Notes under the pieces: generated by a model | What the model saw: only the letters and a program-made list of their open reading frames with translations | What the model was told of the DNA's origin: nothing | Database searches by the model: none | Translations under genes and position numbers: made by a program | Origin: Marinoscillum sp. MHG1-6 | GTDB taxonomy: Bacteria > Bacteroidota > Bacteroidia > Cytophagales > Cyclobacteriaceae | Direction: 5' to 3' | Assembly (NCBI RefSeq): GCF_024714475.1 | Contig: NZ_JAMZMI010000006.1 | Coordinates: 124,001-188,000 of the forward strand | Length of the DNA: 64,000 nt | In this document: piece after piece, positions 34,904 through 44,392 of the stretch | How the letters are laid out: every line of letters begins with the position of its first letter | Numbering within the stretch: position 1 is the first letter of the stretch

Positions 34904-35884
34904 CTATTCATAGATTCTCACATTTGGTTGGTTAATGTCATATTTAAGCTTATATACCTTAGATACACTTTCTAATACCTCCTTAAGAGTAGGGTTTGAA
35001 AATGTTGCCGTGAACGTCTTACTAGGCTGAATGTTATTTTCAAGCGTAATCGTAATGCCGTACCATCTCTCCATTTTTTCGATAACCTGATAAAGCGTTT
35101 GGTCTTTTAACACCATCTTTCTGTCTATCCAGCCAAACACCACCTCATTCTCAACTGAACCAATGGCAGAAATTGTTCCTTCGCTATCAATGTTTACCAT
35201 CTGATCAAGAGATAACTCTTTAGATAAATTCGAATTTGAGCTTACGCTAACCTTTCCTGTTTTTACCGCCACATGACTATTTGATTCATTCGGATAAGCC
35301 TTTACATTGAAGGAAGTACCTAGTACCTGAACCGAAAAACCAGAAGTCTTGATTACGAACGGCTTTGATTCATCTCTTTGGACCTCAAAAAAGGCCTCTC
35401 CGATTAGCTCAATTTCTCTTGTCTTACCTTCAAACCGATCAGGCACTATGAGCCTTGAATCGGCATTGAGCTTTACAGTGGTACCATCAGGCAGTTTAGT
35501 AGTAATGATCTGACCCGGTAAAGTTGCTTTTTCAACATAGCTCACCATCTCTTCCGGTTCGGTCGTTCTTTCAGAGATTTCATAAAAACTAAAAAACGAG
35601 ATCAGTAGCAAGGCTATGGATGCCGCTATTTTCATGATCATACCCAATGGCCTGAAATGCGACCGCCCAAATTCAGGTTCAATGTCCAGCATGTTAATCT
35701 CTTCAAGAATTCGCTTTTCAACTTCATCTTTCTGCACTGAAACATCTTCGCGATAGTTCTTCCAATAAACCTCCAGTTTGTTCAGCAAATCCTTATTACC
35801 GGGACTTTCCAACCATTTAGCAAGTTGATACTGCTCCTCAAGGCTTAGATCGCCTATTAAATATTTAGCAATTAAGTTGTCCAA
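34904..35884 (-). CDS. FecR-family anti-sigma factor (PUL A)
   Basis: A 326-residue inner-membrane protein. The cytoplasmic N-terminus (1-80; YLIGDLSLEEQYQLAKWLE) would bind the sigma factor, a single transmembrane helix spans about 85-105 (IAASIALLLISFFSFY), the periplasmic FecR domain is about 120-225 (LPDGTTVKLNADSRL, FFEVQRDESKPFVI, VLGTSFNVKAY) and a DUF4974/STN-like C-terminus ends it (FSNPTLKEVLESVSKVY). Its start is TTG at 35884 with TAG in frame just upstream. It would release its sigma factor on a signal from SusC. Confidence 0.93.
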   Translation of the reverse strand: MDNLIAKYLIGDLSLEEQYQLAKWLESPGNKDLLNKLEVYWKNYREDVSVQKDEVEKRILEEINMLDIEPEFGRSHFRPLGMIMKIAASIALLLISFFSFYEISERTTEPEEMVSYVEKATLPGQIITTKLPDGTTVKLNADSRLIVPDRFEGKTREIELIGEAFFEVQRDESKPFVIKTSGFSVQVLGTSFNVKAYPNESNSHVAVKTGKVSVSSNSNLSKELSLDQMVNIDSEGTISAIGSVENEVVFGWIDRKMVLKDQTLYQVIEKMERWYGITITLENNIQPSKTFTATFSNPTLKEVLESVSKVYKLKYDINQPNVRIYE

Positions 35885-36061
35885 TTCTTTTCTCTAAAAT
35901 TTAATTATTAGAACTTCTATTAAAGGATACTAATCACCCGGAATTGAGCCACAGATTTATAATTTTTTTTTATTTTTAATTGATTTTCACTTGAAAAAGT
36001 AACTCAAACTCAAAAAAATAGTCGATTCATTGAGAATATTACACTCAGGATACTAACTATC

Positions 36062-36634
36062 CTATACCAGAAAAAGAACAAGAAGTAAAGTCATGGCCGT
36101 GTTTGAAAAGGCCTCAAATGAATCCTGATCATATTCATCTTGAATAGCCCTCCTTATCGATTGAATAGCCCGACCCATTTGGGTACTCACAGTGGAAGTA
36201 GAAATACCCAGCTCCTGAGATATCTCCTTGTAAGATTTGTGCTGATTCTTGACCAAATCAAATATTAAGCGACACTGATCCGGTAATTTATCAATCGTAG
36301 TTTCAATTAAACGCAAAAGTTCATTGCCTAGAAGAACCTCCTCAGGACCGACTCTTTCAATCTGATTAATAAAGTGTTCATTCTCTCGCTCACCATTCCT
36401 AGCCGTTTCTTTATAATGCATTTTTATGCACTCATTCTTTACTGAAACCAATAGATAAGCCTTTAAATTTCTCACCCTTTCAAGTTCCTCTCGGGACTTC
36501 CAGAGGTTTACAAATACTTCAGACACAATGTCCTTGGCTAACTCTTCTGATTTACATATGGCCCTCGCATACAAAAACAAATCTTGGAAATTATCATTGT
36601 AAATCTTTCTAAACCTTAATTCGAGACTTTGCAC
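36062..36634 (-). CDS. ECF RNA polymerase sigma factor (PUL A)
   Basis: A 190-residue sigma-70 family ECF factor of the Bacteroides expansion type. Region 2 (YNDNFQDLFLYARAICKSEELAKDIVSEVFVNLW) and region 4 (KLPDQCRLIFDLVKNQHKSYKEISQELGISTSTVSTQMGRA) are intact. The start appears to be GTG at 36634. The C-terminus ends in a run of hydrophobic residues (TAMTLLLVLFLV), long enough to be a short membrane-associating tail. The fecR gene follows 177 bp downstream and susCD further on, so it likely drives its own PUL when FecR releases it. Confidence 0.93.
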   Translation of the reverse strand: MQSLELRFRKIYNDNFQDLFLYARAICKSEELAKDIVSEVFVNLWKSREELERVRNLKAYLLVSVKNECIKMHYKETARNGERENEHFINQIERVGPEEVLLGNELLRLIETTIDKLPDQCRLIFDLVKNQHKSYKEISQELGISTSTVSTQMGRAIQSIRRAIQDEYDQDSFEAFSNTAMTLLLVLFLV

Positions 36635-37112
36635 TTCTTTAAATTCTTCGAAGGAACAACTAATAATTGCTGCCCTTCTGGTTAATAATGATTGATAAAA
36701 TTTCTAATAGTCCCATATCAAAAATTTTCGGAGCGCAGAAGCACTCAACTTTTAATGCTATAGTCCTTTCAACCCTACGTCGGGCATTTCAAATATTAGC
36801 GGAAATTGTAGAAACACCGGTTAGTAAATCGCTGTTTTTTGAACAGTATTCTTTCAATAAAGAATTTAGCAGGTCTCTCTTAAAACCTCAAAAACACTTT
36901 CAGATGGAATGTTATTTTATTTCCAATTTAACCAAATAATTATAATTTATTTCCATCATGAATCAATATTCCTCTCTAATTTTTTAATGGTTTCTTGAAA
37001 TTTGGTCAAAGAAAACTTCCTTCAAACTATTAGCATAACAACTCCCAAACAACATTTTTCTGATTAAGAGAAATTGAATTTCAACTTCCTCAGAACACAG
37101 TGGATGGGGATT
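36635..37112. other. Intergenic region upstream of the PUL A sigma gene, no gene seen
   Basis: About 480 bp of AT-rich sequence between the sigma start and the downstream terminator of the 37.2 kb hydrolase. It must hold the sigma promoter (minus strand), but I could not identify a clear TAnnTTTG box. A plus-strand frame at 36667-36939 has no family resemblance and is not supported. Confidence 0.5.
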
Positions 37113-37152
37113 GAGATAAAAAAAATCCCGTGAAATTTTTTCACAGGATTTC
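37113..37152 (-). terminator. Terminator of the 37.2-40.5 kb hydrolase gene
   Basis: On the minus strand AATCCTGTGA pairs with the CACGGGATT side (37126-37152; stem interrupted by G-U) and is followed by TTTTTTTATC. It lies 67 bp past the stop. Confidence 0.75.
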
Positions 37153-37218
37153 GCTTAGGGCACATTAATATTGCCTGATTAAATAAAGGAGACGCTTAAA
37201 AGCCCACCCATAACGTGA

Positions 37219-40200
37219 TCAATCCTTGATTATACACATTGTCCTCATTGAACCTCCTATTTTTACATGCACAAAGTAGATACCTGATTTCAAGGCTCCT
37301 AAATCTAGTTTATTGCCAGGTTGAGTCAACTGAGTTTCCAAAACTGATCTACCAAAAAGATCAATGATGCTTAGGTCAGCATACAGATGGTCAGCAGGTA
37401 GGGCAATATTCAACACATCAGTAACAGGGTTTGGATATAGCTTGATTGCATTGAGAAAAGCCTCATCACCCCCAAGTGAACTTCGCGCACCACCATTGCT
37501 ACAAGTCACGACATTTTGCATCACATTATAACTCAAACTGCCATGACTAACATCATCCACGCATAAATCCACTACGACACCACCTTTCAGAGTAGAAGTA
37601 GTTTGTAAAGTTACCACTCCGCTAGCATTGGTTGTTCCAGACACCGTTTCATTCCAGCTACCGCTAAATGTGCCTATAACATTGGCATTGGCAACAGGAT
37701 TAGACTGATCATCAAGAATAGTCACATCTGCATACCCGTATTTACTACCTTTGCCAGCACCTATGGTTCCAGTCGTTACAGACTGAACGAACATATAAGG
37801 TCCACCTGTATTAACCGTGATGTTATACTTAACACTGTTCTGCGTGCCACAGTAATTGGTATGCACTGCTGTCGGTAAACATGAACTACTCAATGTAATA
37901 TATTGCTCACGTTCCGAACCGGATGTGCCACATCCACTCCAACTCCATGTACCATCAAATGGTTGAGGTCCAAGCCCAACAACGTCACCTTGATTGATTG
38001 TAATCTCTGTACCAATCACCCAGGTCCCATAATTTATCTGATAATATGGAGTAATTGCAGATGGGCCACAAATACCCGTTACACCTACTGATGATGAAGT
38101 TGTTTCTAATGCATTATCTGTTGCAACTGCTGTAATACTGAAATTCCCAGTTCCAACTACCCAGTTCATTTCATATGGGCTAGTTTTATCAATACCGATT
38201 GATATGCCGTCCACAAAAAATTCAACCTGAGTCACTGTACCATCAGAATCAGAGGCAGAAGCAGAAATGGTGATATTTGTTCCATCAGAGAAACTCGTAC
38301 CATTCACCGGTGAAGTAATATCCACAAATGGCAGTACGTTTGGCGTTGCTGAACCAGAAATATTAATTGGGCTTGAGGTGGTTACTGCAAGCGAATCGTC
38401 GGTTGCGACAGCTGTCAAGCTAAAATTACCTGTTCCAATTATCCAGCTAGCCGTATAAGGGCTTGTCGTATCAAAACCAATCGATCCACCATCTACAAAG
38501 AATTCTACTTGCGTAATGTTCCCATCATTATCATACGATTGCGCTGTTATGCTGACATTGGCACCATCCTGATAGGCAGTTCCTTCTACTGGAGAAGTAA
38601 TGTACACGATTGGATCTTGATTTGGAACTTGTGGGAGTTCATGCATTTGGAACGTTGCATCCTGAAACTCGGTTTGGTTTGACACCTGATCAATTCTCAA
38701 CACAAAGTTTGAATGACGCATGTAATAACCAGGGAAATTGTATGACTCAAAAGATGTCCACGCAGCATCGGCTAACCCTTGACGAATATAAAATGTCGCA
38801 TCAGCTTCTTCTAAACTATTTGATACAGTTCCTCGGGTTAACACATAATTAAAATGTCTGAGGTAGGTACCAGGATTATTTACGGACTCAAAGGAAACGC
38901 CATTCGGGTCTGCCAACCCGGGCACCATGGTCCACTGCTTGTCATCCGCTGGCGATACGTTTTGATCAATTCTCACACTGCTATTCAAGTGTCTTATAAA
39001 ATGATTAGGGAAATTATATGATTCCCAACTCACACCATCAGAAGCGCCTGGAGCAAGCTCTGGGATGCCACTGCCCACCGCAAAGCTTGATTTGTGATCA
39101 CGATAAACTTCACCAGCAGGCGTAAAGTCTAAGGTACCAGGATAAAACATCTGCCTTGTATCTTCTACCCATTCATAAATCGAATATCGCTCAACGAATG
39201 GAGCATTATCAAGCATCTCCACCCAATCTCCAATTGTTTGAGCTTGTTCCTCATAAGTTGGTTTACAGCATGTCCAGTTCGCACCATTATTCCATTCAGT
39301 AATCCAAATAGGCAATCCTGTATAATTATGAATATCCGCCAGGAAATCATAGAATTGCTGGGTGGTTTGCCCCCCGCGATAAAAATGAATTGCTATAAAA
39401 TCAATTCTGTAATTATTAGCCTGACAGGCATCATAAAAATCTCTTATCCATTGCACACCACCATCCGTTGGCGCAGGAGTACCTACTCTTAATCCACTTT
39501 TAAGCATTTCAGGCCATTGAGCAATAGCTTCTTCGACGGTTGAATAACCATCATCCACCGGATTGTCAGGCTCATTGAAGTGTAGTGCCGCAGTTGAATT
39601 CGTTTTATACCAAATGTTTTCATAAGAATTCCATCCTGGGTTGTGCCTCATCGGGATATATTCGACATCCAAAGAAGAAATGTCCTGATTGTTCCAATCA
39701 TAGTGCCACTGACCTTCAAGAAGACCTACGTTGGTTTTGCCTCCACCGGCATATCCTTTTTTGGTTGTCCATCTCCAGGGGATCACTCTAACAAACGAAG
39801 CTGCATTTGACAAACCCACGGGCAATGAGTTCACAACGACATCCGCATCGCTAGCCACATAATTTCGACTTTCTCCAGTACCGTCAGCATTAGCGGCAAT
39901 GGTAGCCATGTATCCTTTTTTCAATACAAATGACTGGATATTGTTGTTCATACTCCCTAACTGGGCTTCATAGTAGAAAGTATAATTATCAAAACTCATT
40001 GATGTCCCAGATAAGTTATCACTGGCGTAAGCCGTCAACGCCTGATAACTTGAAGAGTGACTTATCACCATCGCACCCTGCAAATATTGTACGACACGCA
40101 CGTTTTGATCTACAACTGCCGCTGAACCGTTCACCTTAATATGTGCAAGTTCGTTGGACGCTACCTCCGAAGGCAAGAGGTTTGGAAAGTAAAGCCAAAC

Positions 40201-40482
40201 ATCATCAGATAACATATTAATCGTACTGGCATTTAAAGGATCCTTAGCAGAGGTAATGACTACGTTACATGAACCAGAAAACTCAATGTTGCGACCATTA
40301 AGATGTTCTACCGTACCTTGATAATCTGTTAATTGTTCTTGAGCATTTGATGAGCTCATTACAATAAATAGTAACAAAAATGACAACATCACCCTGAAAC
40401 AATAATTTGGATTAGGCTGATGATGTTTAAAAGTTAGAGAGTCTCTATTGAGTCTTTCTTTTTCAGAATAGAATTGAATCAT
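37219..40482 (-). CDS. Secreted multidomain glycoside hydrolase with T9SS sorting domain
   Basis: A 1087-residue protein (numbered from 40482; a shorter start at 40389 is possible). Signal peptide to about 47; an N-terminal region to about 220; a TIM-barrel catalytic core (about 225-470) of the glycosyl-hydrolase-catalytic-core/GH128-like type with candidate Glu in HFNEPDNP (E304) and WITEWNNG (E396); an AbfB/CBM42-like beta-trefoil (about 480-615, three repeats SFES..PGYYMRHSN); two Ig-like repeats (about 624-805; GNITQVEFFVDGGSIGFD); two further beta domains; and a T9SS type A tail (about 1005-1087; LYPNPVTDVLNIALP). An endo-acting surface or secreted enzyme is likely. The AbfB fold suggests arabinose-containing glycan, and GH128 members cleave beta-1,3-glucan, so specificity is open. 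Confidence 0.85.
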   Translation of the reverse strand: MIQFYSEKERLNRDSLTFKHHQPNPNYCFRVMLSFLLLFIVMSSSNAQEQLTDYQGTVEHLNGRNIEFSGSCNVVITSAKDPLNASTINMLSDDVWLYFPNLLPSEVASNELAHIKVNGSAAVVDQNVRVVQYLQGAMVISHSSSYQALTAYASDNLSGTSMSFDNYTFYYEAQLGSMNNNIQSFVLKKGYMATIAANADGTGESRNYVASDADVVVNSLPVGLSNAASFVRVIPWRWTTKKGYAGGGKTNVGLLEGQWHYDWNNQDISSLDVEYIPMRHNPGWNSYENIWYKTNSTAALHFNEPDNPVDDGYSTVEEAIAQWPEMLKSGLRVGTPAPTDGGVQWIRDFYDACQANNYRIDFIAIHFYRGGQTTQQFYDFLADIHNYTGLPIWITEWNNGANWTCCKPTYEEQAQTIGDWVEMLDNAPFVERYSIYEWVEDTRQMFYPGTLDFTPAGEVYRDHKSSFAVGSGIPELAPGASDGVSWESYNFPNHFIRHLNSSVRIDQNVSPADDKQWTMVPGLADPNGVSFESVNNPGTYLRHFNYVLTRGTVSNSLEEADATFYIRQGLADAAWTSFESYNFPGYYMRHSNFVLRIDQVSNQTEFQDATFQMHELPQVPNQDPIVYITSPVEGTAYQDGANVSITAQSYDNDGNITQVEFFVDGGSIGFDTTSPYTASWIIGTGNFSLTAVATDDSLAVTTSSPINISGSATPNVLPFVDITSPVNGTSFSDGTNITISASASDSDGTVTQVEFFVDGISIGIDKTSPYEMNWVVGTGNFSITAVATDNALETTSSSVGVTGICGPSAITPYYQINYGTWVIGTEITINQGDVVGLGPQPFDGTWSWSGCGTSGSEREQYITLSSSCLPTAVHTNYCGTQNSVKYNITVNTGGPYMFVQSVTTGTIGAGKGSKYGYADVTILDDQSNPVANANVIGTFSGSWNETVSGTTNASGVVTLQTTSTLKGGVVVDLCVDDVSHGSLSYNVMQNVVTCSNGGARSSLGGDEAFLNAIKLYPNPVTDVLNIALPADHLYADLSIIDLFGRSVLETQLTQPGNKLDLGALKSGIYFVHVKIGGSMRTMCIIKD

Positions 40483-41032
40483 GTTATTTATTATTGGTTA
40501 AATACATATCAATTAGGGTGAATTTCATCACACGAAGTGGCATCAATATGGTCTGACAAACCATTCATGATGCCTCAGGCATTGCCGTTGATAATTCAGG
40601 ATTGTGGCTTTGTAAAATCGCGTTCAGGGCGGTCAGAAGATTATATCAAATCAGAATAACTAACCAAGTCGGATCTCCGGATTTAAATTTTTCATAATTA
40701 TTTAGGTGGCAAAATGCGTTTTTATCATTTATTAAGATGATACATGCGTATTTTTTGACTTATTTGAAAAATCAATTTCTTTTAAAACGCCATAAACTAT
40801 AGGGGAGCTATTAACCAGATTACGGGGTGAAAATAGGATAAGAGATATGTGTGATCTATGTAAGCTATTCAGACAACCAACCCTGCCACACTTTTAAATA
40901 TGCCTAACTGTACTATTTATATAATGCGTCTGGACCAGGAATAAAAGAATGGATATAACCATCGTTCGGTTTTCACCAATTTCGCATGGAACTCGGTAAG
41001 CTGACGACTCGATTTTTACCCACAAAGAACAC
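40483..41032. other. Intergenic region upstream of the hydrolase gene, no gene seen
   Basis: About 550 bp without a supported gene. It must hold the promoter of the hydrolase (minus strand). ATGCGT occurs at 40714, 40744 and again near 40925, and the first two flank ATCAT-n8-ATGAT, a small inverted repeat (about 40724-40741). No function can be stated. Confidence 0.4.
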
Positions 41033-41057
41033 AAAAAGCCCCCTGAATCCAGGGGGC
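41033..41057 (-). terminator. Terminator at the end of PUL B
   Basis: GCCCCCTG and CAGGGGGC (41038-41045 with 41050-41057) form a perfect 8-bp GC stem; on the minus strand it is followed by TTTTT. It lies 43 bp after the PL9 lyase stop. Confidence 0.9.
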
Positions 41058-41100
41058 TTCCATCTTCTAAAAAACCAAATTAATTATGAAAAAAGGATCA

Positions 41101-42843
41101 TTATTGAAGTTCAAAGGCTCCCAGGTCTGGAGCACTCCCCTGATAGTCGAGACCTACATCCACACCCTTATCGATTAGGTCACTTCCGCCGACAAGTTTC
41201 AAGTAGCTGATATCCGGTAAACTCCCATCTGATTGTCTTGGACTTAACAGAAGCTGCATATCAACGCTTTCAAAATCACCGGAAGTGGTACTCAAACCAT
41301 CCTGCCAACCATTATTAGTAACATCTGTCGTAGTAGCATTAAAAGCATCAACACTATTTCCTGTCAGCGAAATCGAGTTCTTTATGATCAGACTGGCTGC
41401 CGGATTGGTTGAACTAAAACTATAATTTTTGCCATTGCTATGGGCTGAACAATTATAAATGGTGATGTCTCCCCTGTTGCTGTTATGATCAAATCCATCA
41501 TATACATTGCCCGCTGCGATGCAATTCTTATAAACAGCGTTGTGCTTTAATAATTTATCATCTGATCCTCCTGTCTTGAAGCCATTACCATCTCCAGCGC
41601 CTACGGAACCATTTTTTAAATATCCATTTTTGATCGCCCAGCAATTTTCATAGGTGGTAGTAATATTATCATTGCCCCTCATATAACCATCCCATCCATC
41701 ATCCAGATTTTGCCATGCGCGACAACCTATAAATTTGTTCCCGGTTCCCGCATCGAGTTTACATGCAAACCCATCAGCATTTTCTATTAAGGAGTCAGCG
41801 TTGTAATAGGAATCACAATTTTTGATGGTGTTATTGGAGCCTCCATTACCGATCTGTAAGCCGGAATCAGAATTCTCTGAAAAGGTGCAGAATTCAATAA
41901 TATTATTGTTTCCGCTTATAAACATCCCATTATCTCCGGCCTTATAAAAATCTATGCCTTTTATATGCCAATAATCACCTGATAGTGAAACTCCTCTGTT
42001 GGAACTATTTTCAGGCATAGCCGAAAAATCAAACTTTGGACGATCATCTCCCGGATAAACCAGCAATGAAATCATATTTGAAGAGTTCCCATCTTTGGAA
42101 ATACTAATCGTCGAGCTAAATGCATAGGTGCCGGATCTAACATAAATTTTATCACCCGGAAGTGCTGCCGCAAGCGCATTTAAGATCTCTGCTTTTGTCG
42201 TGACGACCTCACCATCGATGGATGTATTTACACCAGATATATTTACCACCAATTCTGCTTGTATGCCAGAAGCATCCGTTGCAACAGCGTAAACTGTAAC
42301 AGAACCATTGGCCTTCGGTGTCAACAGGCCTGAGGAAGATATTTCTGCAATGCTCTCATCCGACACTGACCACGAAATCACTTTATTGAAAGCATTGGCC
42401 GGAAATACATCAGCACTCAGTTGTTTGGCTCGTCCATCGGTAATATCACCGCCATTAATCGTGATACTTTCCACCAAAACCTGAGAAACTCCTACTCCGG
42501 AAATATTGAAAGATTTACTAGCCGTCACTTGAGAACCATCTGTCGCACTGGCTGTTACCGTCACTATTCCATTTGATACGGCTGTCAATACGCCTTCCTG
42601 GCTGATCGTGGCTACGAGATCATTTGAAACACTCCACTCCACGACCTGATTGGTTGCATTAGTAGGGCTAATCATCACCTCAAGCTGCGAGGACCCTCCG
42701 TCTTCTATAAAATCACCTTTTATGGAAATATATTCCACCAGGACCTCCCCTGACTCAGGAGTATTGTCATCACATGCTGCAAATACCCACATTGCTCCCA
42801 GCAACAGGTAAAAGACATTTTGTCGTAAACTGGTTGTTCTCAT
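41101..42843 (-). CDS. Pectate lyase family 9 lipoprotein with two Big2 domains
   Basis: A 580-residue lipoprotein starting at the ATG at 42843 (MRTTSLRQNVFYLLLGAM, lipobox VFAAC). Two Big2-type Ig domains (about 30-110 and 115-200; NQVVEWSVSNDLVATIS, NKVISWSVSDESIAEIS) precede a right-handed beta-helix typical of PL9 (about 215-560), with FACKLDAGTGNKFIGCRAWQ and LDDGWDGYM in the active cleft; the Lys in that motif is the likely catalytic base, as in Pel9A. It cleaves polygalacturonate by beta-elimination with calcium. The lipid anchor suggests surface or periplasmic attachment. It is the last gene of PUL B. Confidence 0.9.
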   Translation of the reverse strand: MRTTSLRQNVFYLLLGAMWVFAACDDNTPESGEVLVEYISIKGDFIEDGGSSQLEVMISPTNATNQVVEWSVSNDLVATISQEGVLTAVSNGIVTVTASATDGSQVTASKSFNISGVGVSQVLVESITINGGDITDGRAKQLSADVFPANAFNKVISWSVSDESIAEISSSGLLTPKANGSVTVYAVATDASGIQAELVVNISGVNTSIDGEVVTTKAEILNALAAALPGDKIYVRSGTYAFSSTISISKDGNSSNMISLLVYPGDDRPKFDFSAMPENSSNRGVSLSGDYWHIKGIDFYKAGDNGMFISGNNNIIEFCTFSENSDSGLQIGNGGSNNTIKNCDSYYNADSLIENADGFACKLDAGTGNKFIGCRAWQNLDDGWDGYMRGNDNITTTYENCWAIKNGYLKNGSVGAGDGNGFKTGGSDDKLLKHNAVYKNCIAAGNVYDGFDHNSNRGDITIYNCSAHSNGKNYSFSSTNPAASLIIKNSISLTGNSVDAFNATTTDVTNNGWQDGLSTTSGDFESVDMQLLLSPRQSDGSLPDISYLKLVGGSDLIDKGVDVGLDYQGSAPDLGAFELQ

Positions 42844-42949
42844 TATTATTACTCTACTTAACTTTTCTACTATTACACTCTCTAAAAACTTGTCTAATTG
42901 GAAGGCCCACGCTTCCACCATATTTTCATCTGAATATCCTCTTCCCTCA

Positions 42950-44257
42950 TTACTCCTGACTAACTAATTCATTCAGGTAAACCTCGATATTGGTGTAAAC
43001 CGAATCCATATCATAACCGGCACTATCATCTCCATCCACATTCAATCCCTTTTTCCTCTCCCATTTATCCGGCATGCCATCCTGATCAGCATCCTTTGGT
43101 GCCATTTTCGACTTTAGCACAGGCCATCCTCCCACATCCTTTTGGCTATCGATAATGCCATTTCCATAAGTTGCAGTTCCCTTCCTCACCTCTTCAATTA
43201 CCCTTTTATCCACGGCATCCTGACAGTAATTAGCTCCTACATTTTTCAATACAACTTCAAAAGCTTCATCAGCAGGTTGCGTCCTGATCTCCGCAACATC
43301 CAAAGGGTTATCTAATCTGATTAACAACCTTTTATCCTCATCTATCTTAACACCTTCCCAATTATCATTCGTGACCTCGCTATCTTCTTCGAGTATATTA
43401 CCCTCGACGAAAAATTGTCCATAGGGCTCGTAAGGATCCAGTATTTTGTCCTTCTTGCTTGATGTACCCGGTCCGCTTTTGTAGTAATTATTGATGAGGT
43501 TATAATTCCCCTCTTCACCTGCATAAACATTGTTTTCCCCCCAATTGTAGATCACATTATTTCTGAAATCTGCTATTTCTCTTTCGGGCTGCCTATGGTA
43601 CCTGGCCCCCTGAAGACGAGGGTTTCTACTAAGGTGATGCGCGAACAAATTATGATGAAAAGAGGCATTCATTCCTCCCCAAATCCCACCGTAGCCATGG
43701 GCTCCCTTGCTATGAACAGAGTTATTCAGGCTCTCGGAGATAATACACCACTGCACGGTCATTTCTTCATTGTCATAAAAAGAGGCACATTCATCGGTAG
43801 CCCAGCTAAACGAACAATGATCAACGATGACGTTTTTCTGGTTTTTGACCGTGATGGCATCATCCTGTTCGCCCTTCTCATCACCCATCCGCGATCGAAT
43901 GTACCTGATGATGACATTGTTCCCTTTGACCTTAATCGGGTAGTTTTTAAGTGTAATACCATCACCCGGAGCACTTTGCCCGGCTATGGTCAGGTCACCG
44001 TGATTGATATCCAGATCTGACTCGAGTTCGATGGTGCCGGAAATAGCAAAAACCACAATTCTGGGATATTTCTTTCTCAATGCCTCCCTGAGGCTACCCG
44101 GACCCTCATCCTCTAAATTGGTTACAATCATTACTTTTCCCCCTCTTCCTCCGGTCGTTAACCTTCCGTAACCTTCGGCTCCGGGAAAGGCGATACCTTG
44201 AGACTGAGCGACCGTCAAATCAAACAGAAAAATGATGATTACCAAGGCAAGCTTCAT
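42950..44257 (-). CDS. Pectate lyase family 1 (PUL B copy, no sorting domain)
   Basis: A 435-residue secreted PL1 enzyme; the ATG at 44257 gives a signal peptide (MKLALVIIIFLFDLTVAQSQG). The parallel beta-helix carries the usual PL1 signatures: [48 protein letters not shown] and HHLSRNPRLQGARYH with the likely catalytic Arg. A calcium-binding loop motif DADQDGMPDKWE sits near the C-terminus. It ends at NIEVYLNELVSQE with no T9SS tail, unlike the copy at 56430. It cleaves homogalacturonan, probably in the periplasm. Confidence 0.93.
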   Translation of the reverse strand: MKLALVIIIFLFDLTVAQSQGIAFPGAEGYGRLTTGGRGGKVMIVTNLEDEGPGSLREALRKKYPRIVVFAISGTIELESDLDINHGDLTIAGQSAPGDGITLKNYPIKVKGNNVIIRYIRSRMGDEKGEQDDAITVKNQKNVIVDHCSFSWATDECASFYDNEEMTVQWCIISESLNNSVHSKGAHGYGGIWGGMNASFHHNLFAHHLSRNPRLQGARYHRQPEREIADFRNNVIYNWGENNVYAGEEGNYNLINNYYKSGPGTSSKKDKILDPYEPYGQFFVEGNILEEDSEVTNDNWEGVKIDEDKRLLIRLDNPLDVAEIRTQPADEAFEVVLKNVGANYCQDAVDKRVIEEVRKGTATYGNGIIDSQKDVGGWPVLKSKMAPKDADQDGMPDKWERKKGLNVDGDDSAGYDMDSVYTNIEVYLNELVSQE

Positions 44258-44327
44258 ACAACCTCCAAAACACCATTCACTCCAACTTATTATTGATTTC
44301 GCCTTCCTCAAGTCAATTGCAATTATT

Positions 44328-44368
44328 AAAAAAAATTAAGGCAGAAACACCTCAAAGGCGTTCCTGCC
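44328..44368 (-). terminator. Internal terminator in PUL B, after the repeat protein
   Basis: On the minus strand GGCAGGAACGCC-TTTGA-GGTGTTTCTGCC (12-bp stem with two G-U) is followed by TTAATTTTTTTT. It lies about 25 bp after the stop of the 44393 gene, so the pectate lyase genes beyond it depend on read-through or their own promoter. Confidence 0.8.
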
Positions 44369-44392
44369 AAACTAAACCATAAATGAATTCCT

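Noticed and set aside
36667-36939. Open frame of 90 codons upstream of the PUL A sigma gene
   Set aside because: AT-rich sequence, no recognisable domain, no promoter or ribosome-binding feature.
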